DNA of 64,000 bases from positions 1,736,001 through 1,800,000 of the forward strand of contig OY729418.1 in the NCBI GenBank assembly GCA_963422275.1. Direction: 5' to 3'. The notes beneath the pieces were generated by a model. It was not told where the DNA came from, searched no databases, and saw only the letters and a program-made list of their open reading frames with translations. This stretch comes from G963422275 sp963422275. GTDB lineage: Bacteria > Pseudomonadota > Alphaproteobacteria > Rhodobacterales > Rhodobacteraceae. Both the position numbers and the translations under genes were made by a program. Of the stretch, positions 1 through 8,032 are shown in pieces. How positions within the stretch are numbered: position 1 is the first letter of the stretch; each line of letters starts with the position of its first letter.

Positions 1-1263
1 GAGGCTGGGCGGTCGATTCTGCGAGGTATCGTGACTCCCGACCGGACTACATTGATCGCTTCCAGCCACCGTGCGCTTTCGACCATCGAGAAGATGGCAC
101 CGGGTGAAGGCATTGCCGATAGCGGTGCAGTTGCCGATGCCATCAGCGTGGTGGCACAGCAGGAAATTGTCTTTGACATGAATGAGATGGCCGTTCGGAA
201 TGGCTCGGTCATCTCGTCGGCCATGTTCGGCAGTCTCGCCGCATCGGGCGCCTTGCCTTTTGAGCGGGAAGTCTATTACGATGTCATCCGCAAGAGCGGC
301 AAAGGGGTCGAAGCCAGCATCCGCACCTTTGACGCCGCCTTTGAGCGCACGATCTACGGCGAACCCGAACCTGCCGCTGGCGAAGCGCAGAAAATCCGAA
401 CCTTCGCCCTGCCCGAGCGGCTGGCCGATGAACGAGCCAATGAGTTGCTTTCACGTATCCGCACCGAACTGCCTGAACCAGCGCACGAAATAGCCTATCT
501 GGGCCTTCAGAAAGTGGTGGATTTTCAGGATGTTGCCTATGGCGGCGAATATCTCGACCTGTTGCGCGATCTGGCCGAGAGAGACAAGGCCGCAGGTGGA
601 GAGGCGCGCGGGTATGAGTTTGCAACGACTGCAGCAAAATATTTGGCGAATGCAATGGTCTATGATGATGTCATCCGCGTCGCCTACCTGAAAACCCGCA
701 CTGTGCGCCGCGCCCGGGTCGAGGATGAGGTTGGCCTGAAAGACGGGCAAATCCTTAACACTACCGAATTCATGCATCCGCGCATGGAAGAGGTCGCTGC
801 GACCCTGCCGGTGGGCTTGGCCAGTTGGCTGATTGCCCGCCAAAGGCTTTATGGCTGGCTGGACCGGCGCATTAACAAGGGTCGGCGAATCAGCACCTAC
901 AGCCTGCGCTGGTTCGTGTCACTATATTTTGTCGGTGGCTTGAAGTCCATGCGTCGAAAGTCGCTGCGCCATCAGGCCGAAGTGAAGCATCGTGACGCTT
1001 GGCTGTCCGAAGCCCGTGATGTCCTGATGTCCAACTATGATCTTGCGGTGACGGTGCTGTCCTTTCGTCGCCTGATAAAGGGTTATTCTGACACCCATGT
1101 CCGTGGACTGTCGAAATTCGACAAGGTAATGACCACCACGAAATCCATCGCAGCAAGGGATGACGCCGCCGATTGGGCTGGGCGTTTGCTGACCTCAGCT
1201 GTCAAAGACGCCTCTGGCGTCGAGTTGGAAGGCACCATCAAAACCATTGAGTCCTTTTCATGA
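1..1263 (+). CDS. iorB: Indolepyruvate ferredoxin oxidoreductase beta subunit, C-terminal part (truncated by window edge)
   Basis: The frame is open from base 1, so the start of the gene lies outside the window; the first visible residues EAGRSILRGIVTPDRTTLIA match the nucleotide- and partner-binding part of IorB-type subunits, followed by the long alpha-helical C-terminal extension of the alphaproteobacterial large-beta form (DUF6537-like). With the alpha subunit it would oxidatively decarboxylate arylpyruvates to aryl-acetyl-CoA with ferredoxin as acceptor. The stop overlaps the start of the downstream thioesterase, suggesting translational coupling and a shared aromatic amino acid or phenylacetate-type pathway. 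Family call from recognised sequence; the pathway is inference. Confidence 0.78.
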   Translation, partial: EAGRSILRGIVTPDRTTLIASSHRALSTIEKMAPGEGIADSGAVADAISVVAQQEIVFDMNEMAVRNGSVISSAMFGSLAASGALPFEREVYYDVIRKSGKGVEASIRTFDAAFERTIYGEPEPAAGEAQKIRTFALPERLADERANELLSRIRTELPEPAHEIAYLGLQKVVDFQDVAYGGEYLDLLRDLAERDKAAGGEARGYEFATTAAKYLANAMVYDDVIRVAYLKTRTVRRARVEDEVGLKDGQILNTTEFMHPRMEEVAATLPVGLASWLIARQRLYGWLDRRINKGRRISTYSLRWFVSLYFVGGLKSMRRKSLRHQAEVKHRDAWLSEARDVLMSNYDLAVTVLSFRRLIKGYSDTHVRGLSKFDKVMTTTKSIAARDDAADWAGRLLTSAVKDASGVELEGTIKTIESFS

Positions 1264-1784
1264 AAAAATCAGAGCGGAACATGACCCAGGCACGCCCCAT
1301 TCCCCTAACCCAAGTGGATTTGCCCAAAGACCTGTGGTCGCAGAAAAAGACGTTCCGTCACGGCCAGTGCGACCCAGCAGGCATTGTATACACTCCGATG
1401 TTCTTCGACATTTTCAACCAAGTCATCGAAGCTTGGTTTTGCGACTGCCTGAACATCAGCTACTATGACATTCTCGGACCTCGGCGAATCGGGTTGGGTT
1501 ATGTGAATGCCGGCTTCACTTTCTTTACTCCCTGCATGATGGGAGACGAGGTTGAAGTGTTCGTGACCGTGCAGAAGCTGGGCACCAAGTCATATTGGCT
1601 GATTTTGCACGCGATGAAAGACGGCAAAGAAGCCTTGCGCGGAAGTTTCACAACTGTAACTACTTCATTGGAAAACCATCGTGCCATTGAGATTCCGCAA
1701 GACATCAGGGCTGCCATTGCCGGATACACAGATGCGACTCGCTTTGAGAATGGTGAAGAAAGGCTGGAGAGCGCGACATTCTAA
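1260..1784 (+). CDS. Acyl-CoA thioesterase, 4-hydroxybenzoyl-CoA thioesterase (hotdog) family
   Basis: A 174-residue protein with the hotdog signature near residues 33-50 (RHGQCDPAGIVYTPMFFD), in which the Asp of the GxCDPxGIVY motif is the catalytic residue of 4HBT enzymes. It overlaps the preceding iorB gene by four bases (ATGA), so the two are probably cotranslated. It is likely to release aryl-acetic or hydroxybenzoic acids from CoA esters made by the oxidoreductase. An internal ATG nine codons or so downstream of the chosen start is an alternative start. The substrate is inferred only from context. Confidence 0.8.
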   Translation: MKKSERNMTQARPIPLTQVDLPKDLWSQKKTFRHGQCDPAGIVYTPMFFDIFNQVIEAWFCDCLNISYYDILGPRRIGLGYVNAGFTFFTPCMMGDEVEVFVTVQKLGTKSYWLILHAMKDGKEALRGSFTTVTTSLENHRAIEIPQDIRAAIAGYTDATRFENGEERLESATF

Positions 1785-1819
1785 ATTCGGTTGAAGAACA
1801 ACAAAAACAGGAAACGAGG

Positions 1820-2245
1820 TTGTGGCTCAGTATTCTTGCCCTGCACCGCGTGATCTTTGCTGAGTTAAATCGAGTTTTGCTGGATCAAGTAGGGATCAGT
1901 CTCGCGAAATTCGATGCTCTGGCGCAACTCTATCGATATCCCGATGGCCTTAACATGAGCCAGTTGTCCAAAGCTCTCAAGGTTTCAAATGGAAACGTTT
2001 CAGGCTTGGTGAATCGCCTCGTCAAGGACGGCCTCGTAGCAAAGGCAATGGCCAAGGAAGATCGCCGCTCTTTCAACGCCATGCTTACGTTGGAAGGCAA
2101 AGAGGCGTTTGAGAAAGCGCTCGGAAAGCACCGGATGGCGCTGTCCAAATTCTTCGAAGATTTGCCACCGGAAGAACTGTCCGAGACTGTTGACGCATTG
2201 CGCGGTCTCGTCGGCAAGCTGAATGTAGACAGCGGCAATGAGTGA
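1820..2245 (+). CDS. MarR-family transcriptional regulator
   Basis: A winged-helix MarR protein: helix-turn-helix around LNMSQLSKALKVSNGNVSG followed by the wing with the DRRSF motif typical of MarR. The given start is a TTG; the frame remains open upstream to about 1757 and reads ILNSVEEQQKQETRLWLS, which looks like a genuine MarR N-terminus, so translation may begin at the ATT codon at 1778, overlapping the end of the thioesterase gene. It probably controls the iorB-thioesterase operon in response to an aromatic acid or CoA ester. It overlaps the next regulator gene by eight bases. Confidence 0.8.
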   Translation: MWLSILALHRVIFAELNRVLLDQVGISLAKFDALAQLYRYPDGLNMSQLSKALKVSNGNVSGLVNRLVKDGLVAKAMAKEDRRSFNAMLTLEGKEAFEKALGKHRMALSKFFEDLPPEELSETVDALRGLVGKLNVDSGNE

Positions 2246-2720
2246 CCGCGCAGAAGAATCCAGGGTTGAACTTCCGTTCAAAACTCCCGAAGAGCTAGAG
2301 AACTACCTTCCATATCTGGCCGCCAGATTGTCACGTCGCTGGGAAACCGACCAAAACCTTGCGCTTGCCGAACTGGATGTCCAAGGTGCAAGAATGCGTG
2401 TTCTTTCCTGTCTTTCGGCATTCGACGAACTTACGATCAGCGAATTGTCCGTGCTTTCGGTCACGGAGCAGTCGACAACGAGCAGGACAGTGGAGCAACT
2501 GGTGGAGACCGGGTTTGTCGAAAGAAGCATCAGCGAGAACGACCAGCGCGTGCGAACCGTTGCATTGACGGGAAAGGGAGAGAGGAAAGTCGATGCGCTG
2601 GCACCTTCAATCAATGTCTTGTACAGGTCATTGGTTGAAGATATAGACGAGGCTGAGTTGAAAACCTGTATCCGTGTTCTTCAGCAGATTCTCAAGAAAA
2701 TCAAGAAGAACCAGATTTGA
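2238..2720 (+). CDS. MarR-family transcriptional regulator (second copy)
   Basis: A second MarR-type winged-helix protein of 160 residues, with the recognition helix region LSVTEQSTTSRTVEQLVE and the DQRVR wing motif. It overlaps the 3' end of the first MarR gene, giving two tandem, cotranslated regulators that are diverged from each other rather than recent duplicates. MarR proteins act as homodimers; the tandem arrangement could allow a heterodimer or two-ligand control, which is inference. Downstream of this gene the organised operon ends and a mosaic of remnants begins. Confidence 0.82.
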   Translation: MSDRAEESRVELPFKTPEELENYLPYLAARLSRRWETDQNLALAELDVQGARMRVLSCLSAFDELTISELSVLSVTEQSTTSRTVEQLVETGFVERSISENDQRVRTVALTGKGERKVDALAPSINVLYRSLVEDIDEAELKTCIRVLQQILKKIKKNQI

Positions 2721-2810
2721 GTTGTTCATTCGCTGGCTTGTGGCCGGGTTTCCAGATTCTATCGAAAAACAGCATCACCCGTGAATTCGCAACGATCTTC
2801 GACCCCGGAT

Positions 2811-2870
2811 TTGCGGCTGAACGCGGCGGAAGGCTTCTTCGCCAGACTGACTCATCGGCGTCTCAAGCGC
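2811..2870 (+). pseudogene. IS630-family transposase C-terminal fragment
   Basis: A short stretch encodes LNAAEGFFARLTHRRLKR, which resembles the conserved C-terminal region of IS630-family DDE transposases around the last catalytic Glu (WLNxVEGFFAxLTRRRLKR). No other part of the transposase is recognisable nearby, so this is a relic. Confidence 0.45.
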
Positions 2871-2883
2871 GTCCCGAAAGCCG

Positions 2884-2948
2884 CAAATGAGCGTTTTCGG
2901 GGCGAAACCGCTGCCGTTTCAGCCCCCGCAGGGCCGGTCCGGCAAATT
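2884..2948 (+). repeat. Diverged repeat, inverted partner at 10366-10431
   Basis: About 65 bases from the sequence CAAATGAGCGTTTTCGGG onward match, in reverse complement and with roughly 85 percent identity by eye, the stretch 10366-10431. On the minus strand here and the plus strand there, both read C-V-(Q/R)-N-L-P-x-R-P-C-G-G followed by a stop. The nature of the unit is unknown; it may be the end of an old insertion sequence. Confidence 0.5.
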
Positions 2949-3416
2949 CTGGACACACCGACCCCCTGTCATGACAGGGGCGGCTAGGCAATCATCAGGT
3001 TCGAGAAACCCGGAAGCGGCGCAAACCGCTGCACGTTTCTCTTCAAGTCCCCGATAGCGAACCATGTCGCAGCCGAACACCCGCTCGCGATCCAGAACGG
3101 ATGTTCCACCCGCACCTTGGCTTTCGCCGCCTCCGCCAGAGCCGCCGCGACCGCCCGGTGCCGCGCCGACGAAATCCCCGGCGGTCCGGAACGGGCGCTC
3201 GTCGCCGAAATCATGGGCATCGGCCTCGGCAGCGCGGGTCATTTCGGCCTTGCGAAGACGCGACTCACAGGCGAGTTCGAGCTTCGCCATTGCCCGGATG
3301 CAGGTCTGCTGCATGATGCTGGCGCTCCAGCCGCTGGCCATGACCGCGTTATGGGTTTCGGGACCGCCATCCAGAAACGCCCGAAGCCGCGGCAGTTCCA
3401 CATCGTCGACGGCCAC
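2919..3416 (-). CDS. Hypothetical protein (doubtful)
   Basis: An open frame of 165 residues beginning MAVDDVELPRLRAFLDGG; the frame is open further upstream (reading DKPFSSRFAGQDTF), so the true start is uncertain. The middle is Gly- and Ala-rich and the last residues (CVQNLPDRPCGG) come from the repeat shared with 10366-10431, so the C-terminus is probably not native. No family recognised. It lies just downstream, same strand, of the small lipoprotein gene. Could be a chance frame in GC-rich DNA. Confidence 0.22.
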   Translation of the reverse strand: MAVDDVELPRLRAFLDGGPETHNAVMASGWSASIMQQTCIRAMAKLELACESRLRKAEMTRAAEADAHDFGDERPFRTAGDFVGAAPGGRGGSGGGGESQGAGGTSVLDRERVFGCDMVRYRGLEEKRAAVCAASGFLEPDDCLAAPVMTGGRCVQNLPDRPCGG

Positions 3417-3580
3417 GAACGTATCCTGCCCGGCGAAGCGCGACGAGAAGGGCTTGTCGGGCGGGTCTGCCCCGAGGCGGCAACGACCGCGGCCTTCCTG
3501 AGCGCCGCTTCCCGGCCGACACCTTCACGGCGCGCGATGCGGCCTTCGCCGGCGCGGCGGCGACTGAAATGCCAAGCGCC

Positions 3581-3982
3581 TCATTCTTCGCTGCCGCAAG
3601 ACACATTTCCATGGCTGGCAAGACAGAAGCGTACCGTGCAGGCGCGGATTCCAGCGTCGCGCGCGCTCTTTCGGACGTCGGCGGTTTCCAGGGCGAGACA
3701 GGGAACCACGACGCGCTTCGTGTTGGGCGCGCACGTCCGTTTCGTGGTGTGGGCCACCCGATCGGGATCCGACGCATCGCGAATCCGTTCCGTGGTGCAG
3801 GTTTCCGTCCCGTCCGGGACATCTTCGTATCTGACGAGCATCGTTTCCCGGTTCTCGCATACCGGCGGCATTTTCCGGAGCCACTGCGCAGTGCACGTGT
3901 CCCAGGCGGCGCGATATTCCGGCGTCGAGCATCCGGCCATTGCCAATGCCGCCAGAAACGCCCCAGTTCGCGCCGCCGCCAT
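3581..3982 (-). CDS. Small putative lipoprotein of unknown function
   Basis: Starting at the ATG at 3982 the frame gives 133 residues: MAAARTGAFLAALAMAGC, a short hydrophobic signal with a plausible lipobox cysteine at residue 18, followed by a Cys-rich mature region with several C-x(5-12)-C spacings and no transmembrane segment. This suggests an outer- or inner-membrane-anchored periplasmic protein with disulfides. No homologous family is recognised. A longer upstream reading of the frame exists (to 4222) but lacks the signal peptide at its start. Codon use resembles a real gene; function unknown. Confidence 0.42.
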   Translation of the reverse strand: MAAARTGAFLAALAMAGCSTPEYRAAWDTCTAQWLRKMPPVCENRETMLVRYEDVPDGTETCTTERIRDASDPDRVAHTTKRTCAPNTKRVVVPCLALETADVRKSARDAGIRACTVRFCLASHGNVSCGSEE

Positions 3983-4250
3983 TCCGCACCCGGTTCGCAC
4001 CCGTGGGCGCGGCCTGCGGTTGTGCTTGAGGCTCGGCGGCTGAAGGCGCTGCATGTCGTGGTCCCCGAAAAGATGCAGCTTCCATTTCGTCGACGAACTC
4101 CAGCAGGCCATCCTCCGCTTCATCGAAGAGCGCAACGCCACGGAGACGCGGCCATTCTCCCAGTCCGCAGACCCCGACAAAATCATCGCGCAAGAAAAAG
4201 AGGGATCCAGATTTGGAATCAATTCACTAGGGAACCTCTGAATATAGCAT

Positions 4251-4640
4251 GAACTGCTTACGCACTTGGTTCCGGTTTGATCAAGATGCGGCAGGGGTGA
4301 GGTTTGGTGCGCAGAGCCTGCAGGAACATGGACAGGAATGCAACGTGGCGATTTCGGCGCCGATTGAAGCGAAAGACGAACTCGTCGAGACAGGTCTGGA
4401 GGCGCTTGGCGCGCAGCCCGTGGCAGACGCCCCGAGCCCAGCCCTTGAGGTTGCAGAGCGCGGTGTGGATCCAGGCGAGAACTTCACGGGCGGGCCTGTC
4501 GCCGACGACCGAGGCTTGACGATGGCAACAGGCGCTGGAAGGCGATGAGGCTGGCGGGGATTTCGTTCAAGGGGCGGTTCCACGTCAAGAATGTCATGCG
4601 AATATTCCATCACCTGACATCCCGGACACAATGCCTTGTG
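4251..4640 (-). pseudogene. IS1595-family transposase remnant, internally deleted
   Basis: On the minus strand, about 4500 down to the stop near 4251, the translation reads LAWIHTALCNLKGWARGV and then LDEFVFRFNRRR, the conserved C-terminal part of IS1595 (ISXO2-like) DDE transposases. Upstream only a short stretch that could be the N-terminus (NEIPASLIAFQRLLPS) is left, so the catalytic middle is missing. It appears to interrupt the left end of the IS5 element: the IS5 terminal sequence AATATAGC stops near 4247 and resumes near 4660. Confidence 0.55.
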
Positions 4641-4745
4641 TCGCCGGAGCTATGTGAATAAGCAATTAGCCTGATTTTGGGCGTGGCATTGTGCATCCGG
4701 GGCGCCTGCTGTCTTGCACCACGCCTTTTTTCGGGGGATTACGTC

Positions 4746-5150
4746 ATGCAGTGCCTTCATCTGCCGAGCTTTGCGAGCCTTGAACATTATCGCAAGACGC
4801 GCCGCGAGATTTTTCTGGAGCGGATGGACGGCCTGATCCTCTGGGCGCGTCTGGAAGCCTGCATCGCACCGATCTGTCCCAAGGGCGGCGGCAAAAGGGG
4901 CGATAGCCGGATCCATTGCCGGTGACGCTGCGCGTGCGCTGCGTGCAGCTGTTCTGCAACCTGATCGACCCGGCCGATGGAGGACCTGCTTTCGAAGCCG
5001 AGAGCGTCCGGCGCTTTGCCGGAGTGAGGCTGGAGAAGGTTCCGGACGAGACGACGATCCTGACTTTCGTCGCTGGCTAGCGCACTTGCCGTTCGGGAGA
5101 TCGGGGATCACCTGACCGAACGGAGGGTTCTGCTGAAGGAGGGTAGCATC
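4746..5150 (+). pseudogene. IS5-family transposase, N-terminal fragment
   Basis: The frame from the ATG at 4746 reads RKTRREIFLERMDGLILWA then ends at a stop near 4924; a shifted frame continues with the conserved IS5 segment RVRCVQLFCNLIDPA, then EAESVRRFAGVRL and PDETTILTF, and finally LLKEGSI just at the composite-transposon boundary at 5150. At least two frameshifts or stops make it non-functional. It continues, after the 7-bp duplication at 10154, with VSAPSSTKNESSTRDPEM. Confidence 0.75.
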
Positions 5151-6157
5151 ACCCGAGTTATGGACAAGCTCTGTTTTCTTTTGGCATGCACCGAATGGCG
5201 TCTGGCACGACGATTTTGCCCATTTTGACCTTTGGCTGCGCCAGAATGCAGGCAGCCAGACATGACAGGATATGAACGAAGGCATTTGTTGGGGATCGGT
5301 GTCGTGTGCGTTCCAATCCCATGCTCGATTTCAGTTTATCGAACAGCGTTTCAATGATGAACCGCTTCCGCAACATGATTTTGTCCAGAATGGGCAGAGG
5401 AAAGTTTTTCATGTTGCGGCGAATGCCAGTGATCAGGTGCAGGCCCTGTTGCCGCAAACGCTGGAAAAGCGGCTTCGGAATGCAGCCTTTATCGCCGAAC
5501 GCCTTGCCTTCCAACTCGGCAATCATGGTCTCAAGCGGCTTGCGGTCGTCGGTGTTTCCAGGCGTGATCTTGACGGCCATGACCTGACCCTTGTCGTTGA
5601 TGACCAGATGCAGCTTGAACCCGAAAAACCACCCCCTGGCGCTGCGGCCCCGCTTGGCCAGTCCCTTGAACACCTTGTTCCGGTTGATCCGTGCGTTGTG
5701 GCAGACAGCGAGCTTGGCGCTGTCCACAAAACAGATCCCGGTTTCCTCACCGCGAAAGCATTGCATCAAGATGCAAAACGGAACCGGCAAGCGCGGCATC
5801 AGGGCGACAAACCGTCCGCAGCTCGGCAGGTCTCCAAAGCGGTCGCGATGTTTCCGCTCCACGCATCGAACCGGAAAGCCTTGAAACTCTTGAAGGGCGA
5901 GAGATGAAACGGCACCATGATGAAGAGCCTTTCGCTGAGCGAGAGCTTGCCCGAGCGCGAGCGCTGGCGGCCTGTGCCGATCAGCCGATGCCGCTCCCAT
6001 TCTTCAAAGGCCTTTGCAAAGTCGTCGAGACAACAGAACAGTGCGATGATGGAGGTGCTCATTGAGGGGATCCCATCCGTTGATTTTGATTGCGGATACA
6101 GAATCAGGCCACGCCCGATTTGGGAACCCCCTCACCCCTCTTATCCAGAATTGGGGT
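5151..6157 (-). mobile_element. IS982-family insertion sequence, copy 1 (left arm of composite)
   Basis: Ends ACCCGAGTTATGGATAAG (5151) and, reversed at 6157, ACCCCAATTCTGGATAAG are imperfect terminal inverted repeats shared by all three copies in this window. The element is 1007 bp, one base shorter than copy 3, matching the frameshift in its transposase gene. Confidence 0.88.
5158..6062 (-). pseudogene. IS982-family transposase, frameshifted
   Basis: The N-terminal part begins at 6062 (MSTSIIALFCCLDDFAKAF) and shifts frame near 5865; the rest continues to 5158 with the DDE-transposase segments CFVDSAKLAVCHN, GNTDDRKPLETM, FGDKGCIPK and FIIETLFDKLKSSMG. Compared with the other copies (CACGCCATGGAACC), this one reads CACGCATCGAACC, a one-base deletion that explains the shift. 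The catalytic region is otherwise conserved, so decay is recent. Confidence 0.88.
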
Positions 6158-6372
6158 TAGCAGAGTCTACTTCGCAAGCTGGAACCTCCTATTCTGGCGG
6201 GTCATATAACGCCGGAAATTCGAGTTCATCATCGTCGTCATCGTCCAATTCTACCGCAAACAGATCAGGATGGTCTGGGCGCAAAAAGTATTATCTTCAA
6301 TGCGGAAGCGGTCGAAAGCATACAGTCTTGCCTTGCCATGACGGTAAGTGGGGTACTGTAGTTGTCCGTTAA
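6158..6372 (+). pseudogene. C-terminal fragment of a serine-rich protein truncated by IS982
   Basis: Immediately inside the left IS982 a frame open from the element continues with a run of nine serines and then KKYYLQCGSGRKHTV and ends GKWGTVVVR. The 5' end is missing. It could be the tail of a secreted or surface protein of the original plasmid segment; no family recognised. Confidence 0.35.
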
Positions 6373-6404
6373 GAACATCCAAGCGTTTGAAGCGGCGTGA
6401 TTTT

Positions 6405-6690
6405 GGGGCTTACAAAGAATAGTTGACGGCCGTTTCACGCTGCGGGACTCCCCGTGCATTTGCAGCTTGCAGGCTCGGCAGCCTCCCTGCGCTTCGAGGA
6501 TTCGCTCCAGCCAGCATCAATGGCGCTGTTTCTGCGGAAGCAGCCGACAGGCAATCTGGCGGTATGTGGCAGCAACGGACCATGCGGTCGCTTCGGGCGA
6601 GCGGCGCGTTCGGGGCAAGGGTGGCGGCAACCGCGCTGCCCACACAGCCTGCCGGACGGTGCACCCTGTCAACTATTCTTTGTAAGCCCC
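6405..6690. mobile_element. MITE-like element with perfect 23-bp terminal inverted repeats
   Basis: GGGGCTTACAAAGAATAGTT (first 20 of 23 bases, 6405-6427) recurs exactly in reverse complement at 6668-6690. The 286-bp unit contains no convincing transposase and sits in the 3' part of a small gene downstream of parA. No clear target duplication was found apart from short T-runs. It is likely to be a non-autonomous derivative of an unidentified insertion sequence. Confidence 0.6.
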
Positions 6691-6779
6691 TTCTTTTTCT
6701 CGGTTGTTTCGGTGATCTCGTGCAAGATGCGCTTGCGGGCGTCATCGCCCCGGCTTGGACGTTTTGCGGATAATGCCAT
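6669..6779 (-). CDS. Small ParB-like/centromere-binding partner of ParA, C-terminus replaced by the MITE
   Basis: An ATG that overlaps the parA stop codon (TAATG) opens a frame of 36 codons beginning MALSAKRPSRGDDARKRI and running into the inverted-repeat element, where it stops at TGA within the terminal repeat. Position and size fit the small basic proteins encoded directly after ParA in plasmid partition or addiction modules. The native C-terminal part seems lost because the sequence beyond the element shows no continuation. Function assigned from position only. Confidence 0.45.
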   Translation of the reverse strand: MALSAKRPSRGDDARKRILHEITETTEKKKGLTKNS

Positions 6780-7429
6780 TACGCTACCTCCCTTTTCGCC
6801 GGTGCCAGCATCGCCAGTATCTCGTCGCTTAACGCCGTGGTCTCCGCCCTCGCTTTCGCATTGTCAGCATCGAAAACGGTCAGCCCCTCAGATGCGGTTT
6901 GGGGATACACCTGTCGTTGTGTGATCGTCGTTTCGCAAACGGGCAATGCGTAGTCATCCAGGGCTGTCCGGACATCGCTGCCAAGCCTCGTTCCCTCCAC
7001 GACACGTGAAACGACAAAGCCCGCGCGTGGTGATCCGTCAGTTACCTCCTGGCGAGCCTTGATGAAATCCACCAGGTCCGCCGCTGCCCAGATGTCGTAT
7101 GGAGACGGTTGAACGGGGATCAGAACGAAGTCGCTGACCTTGATGCAGGCTGCGATCATGTCTTCCAGCTTTGCCGCTCCGTCGATCACCACATAGTCGT
7201 AGTTTGTGGCCATACTGGTCAGCGTCTTAACGTTGTTGGGACGGTCCAGCGCGACCAACTCGATTGGATTGTCTTCGCTGGCTGCATGCCAGTCACGTGC
7301 GCTGCCTTGTGGATCGCTGTCCACGATCAGGACCGAGTGTCCCAGCTCGTGCAGCGATCTAGCGAGATTGGTGCTGATGGTGGTCTTGCCGCTACCACCT
7401 TTGGGATTCAGGACGGAAATAATGCTCAT
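6779..7429 (-). CDS. parA: ParA-family partition ATPase
   Basis: A deviant Walker A motif (NPKGGSGKTT) lies at the very N-terminus, followed by a DSDPQGSA Walker A-prime/B region and VVIDGAA, as in small plasmid-type ParA ATPases of about 210-220 residues without an N-terminal HTH. The chosen start is MSIISVLN at 7429; an upstream in-frame ATG at 7441 is an alternative. It would position a plasmid or genomic island by nucleoid binding in an ATP-dependent way. Together with parDE it forms a stability module inside the composite transposon, pointing to a plasmid origin of this segment. Its likely partner gene downstream is truncated, so partition is probably not functional. Confidence 0.88.
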   Translation of the reverse strand: MSIISVLNPKGGSGKTTISTNLARSLHELGHSVLIVDSDPQGSARDWHAASEDNPIELVALDRPNNVKTLTSMATNYDYVVIDGAAKLEDMIAACIKVSDFVLIPVQPSPYDIWAAADLVDFIKARQEVTDGSPRAGFVVSRVVEGTRLGSDVRTALDDYALPVCETTITQRQVYPQTASEGLTVFDADNAKARAETTALSDEILAMLAPAKREVA

Positions 7430-7493
7430 GCTCTGCCTCATTTTTGTTTTTACTCAAAAGAGCAACTGAGTGTTTGAGTTGAGGCAAGCTCGA

Positions 7494-7781
7494 CTACAGA
7501 TGCCGTCCCACATCCATGCTTTGGTGCAAGATGCGGATTACCTCGATCCCAGCCTTGGTCGTCCGAAAAAATAGGAAGTGCTTTCCTACAGCATGTTTCT
7601 GGTAGCCTGAACGCACGTCTACATCGCGCCCGCGTTTCTCGCCGCGCGCAAGGCTGCTACAGGTGTTCTGAATGTCATCTGTGTAACGGTCAGCCTGGTC
7701 GGGTCCCCATTCCTCGACTGTGTAATCCCAAATGTTATCGAGGTCCGCCGCTGCGGCAGGCGAGAAGGTGACAAGGCTCAT
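7494..7781 (-). CDS. parE: RelE/ParE-family toxin of a type II toxin-antitoxin system
   Basis: A 95-residue protein with the ParE pattern: N-terminal FSPAAAADLDNIWDYT helix, central LARGEKRGRDV with a following YQKHAVGKHFLFFR strand pair, and the C-terminal IRILHQSMD motif. ParE toxins poison DNA gyrase. The start overlaps the antitoxin stop by four bases (ATGA), the usual antitoxin-first arrangement. Length and motifs look complete. Confidence 0.88.
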   Translation of the reverse strand: MSLVTFSPAAAADLDNIWDYTVEEWGPDQADRYTDDIQNTCSSLARGEKRGRDVDVRSGYQKHAVGKHFLFFRTTKAGIEVIRILHQSMDVGRHL

Positions 7782-8032
7782 CCGTTGGCCTGGTTAAGTT
7801 CTGCCCGTTTGCGCGCCTTGAACTCATCGAAATCGAAAGGCTGTGGCTTTCCAGACTGCTCACCCTCGATAAGAGCGTCTTGAAGGGCCTTCACCTTGCC
7901 TTCATGTTCTTCTAGCAAGCGCAGACCAGCCCGCACAACATCGCTGGCCGACCCATAACGGCCTGCCTGAACCTGGGTGTCGATAAAGCTGGCGAAGTGA
8001 TCGCCAAGGGACATAGATGTGTTTTTGGGCAT
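7778..8032 (-). CDS. parD: ParD-family antitoxin
   Basis: The product of 84 residues, starting MPKNTSMSLGDHFASFI after a strong ribosome site (AGGAGGTG), has the ParD ribbon-helix-helix N-terminus with GRYGSASDVVRAGLRLLE and an acidic C-terminal toxin-binding tail. It is translated with the toxin and presumably represses the pair through an operator upstream (8033-8101). A longer frame begins at 8089 but lacks a ribosome site. The right IS982 begins about 70 bases upstream and so lies close to the promoter. Confidence 0.88.
   Translation of the reverse strand: MPKNTSMSLGDHFASFIDTQVQAGRYGSASDVVRAGLRLLEEHEGKVKALQDALIEGEQSGKPQPFDFDEFKARKRAELNQANG

Noticed and set aside
3117..4043. Long plus-strand frame of 308 codons
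   Set aside because: Arg-, Pro- and Ser-rich with no motif; antisense to the lipoprotein-type frame and typical of chance frames in GC-rich DNA.
6150..6165. TAGCA after the left IS982 as part of its own target duplication (TAGCATC versus TAGCAGA)
   Set aside because: Only five bases match, whereas the right outer flank matches all seven and restores the IS5 gene, so the duplication belongs to the composite transposon.
6158..6372. Poly-serine repeat as a possible functional surface protein
   Set aside because: The frame lacks a start and is truncated by IS982; kept only as a fragment.
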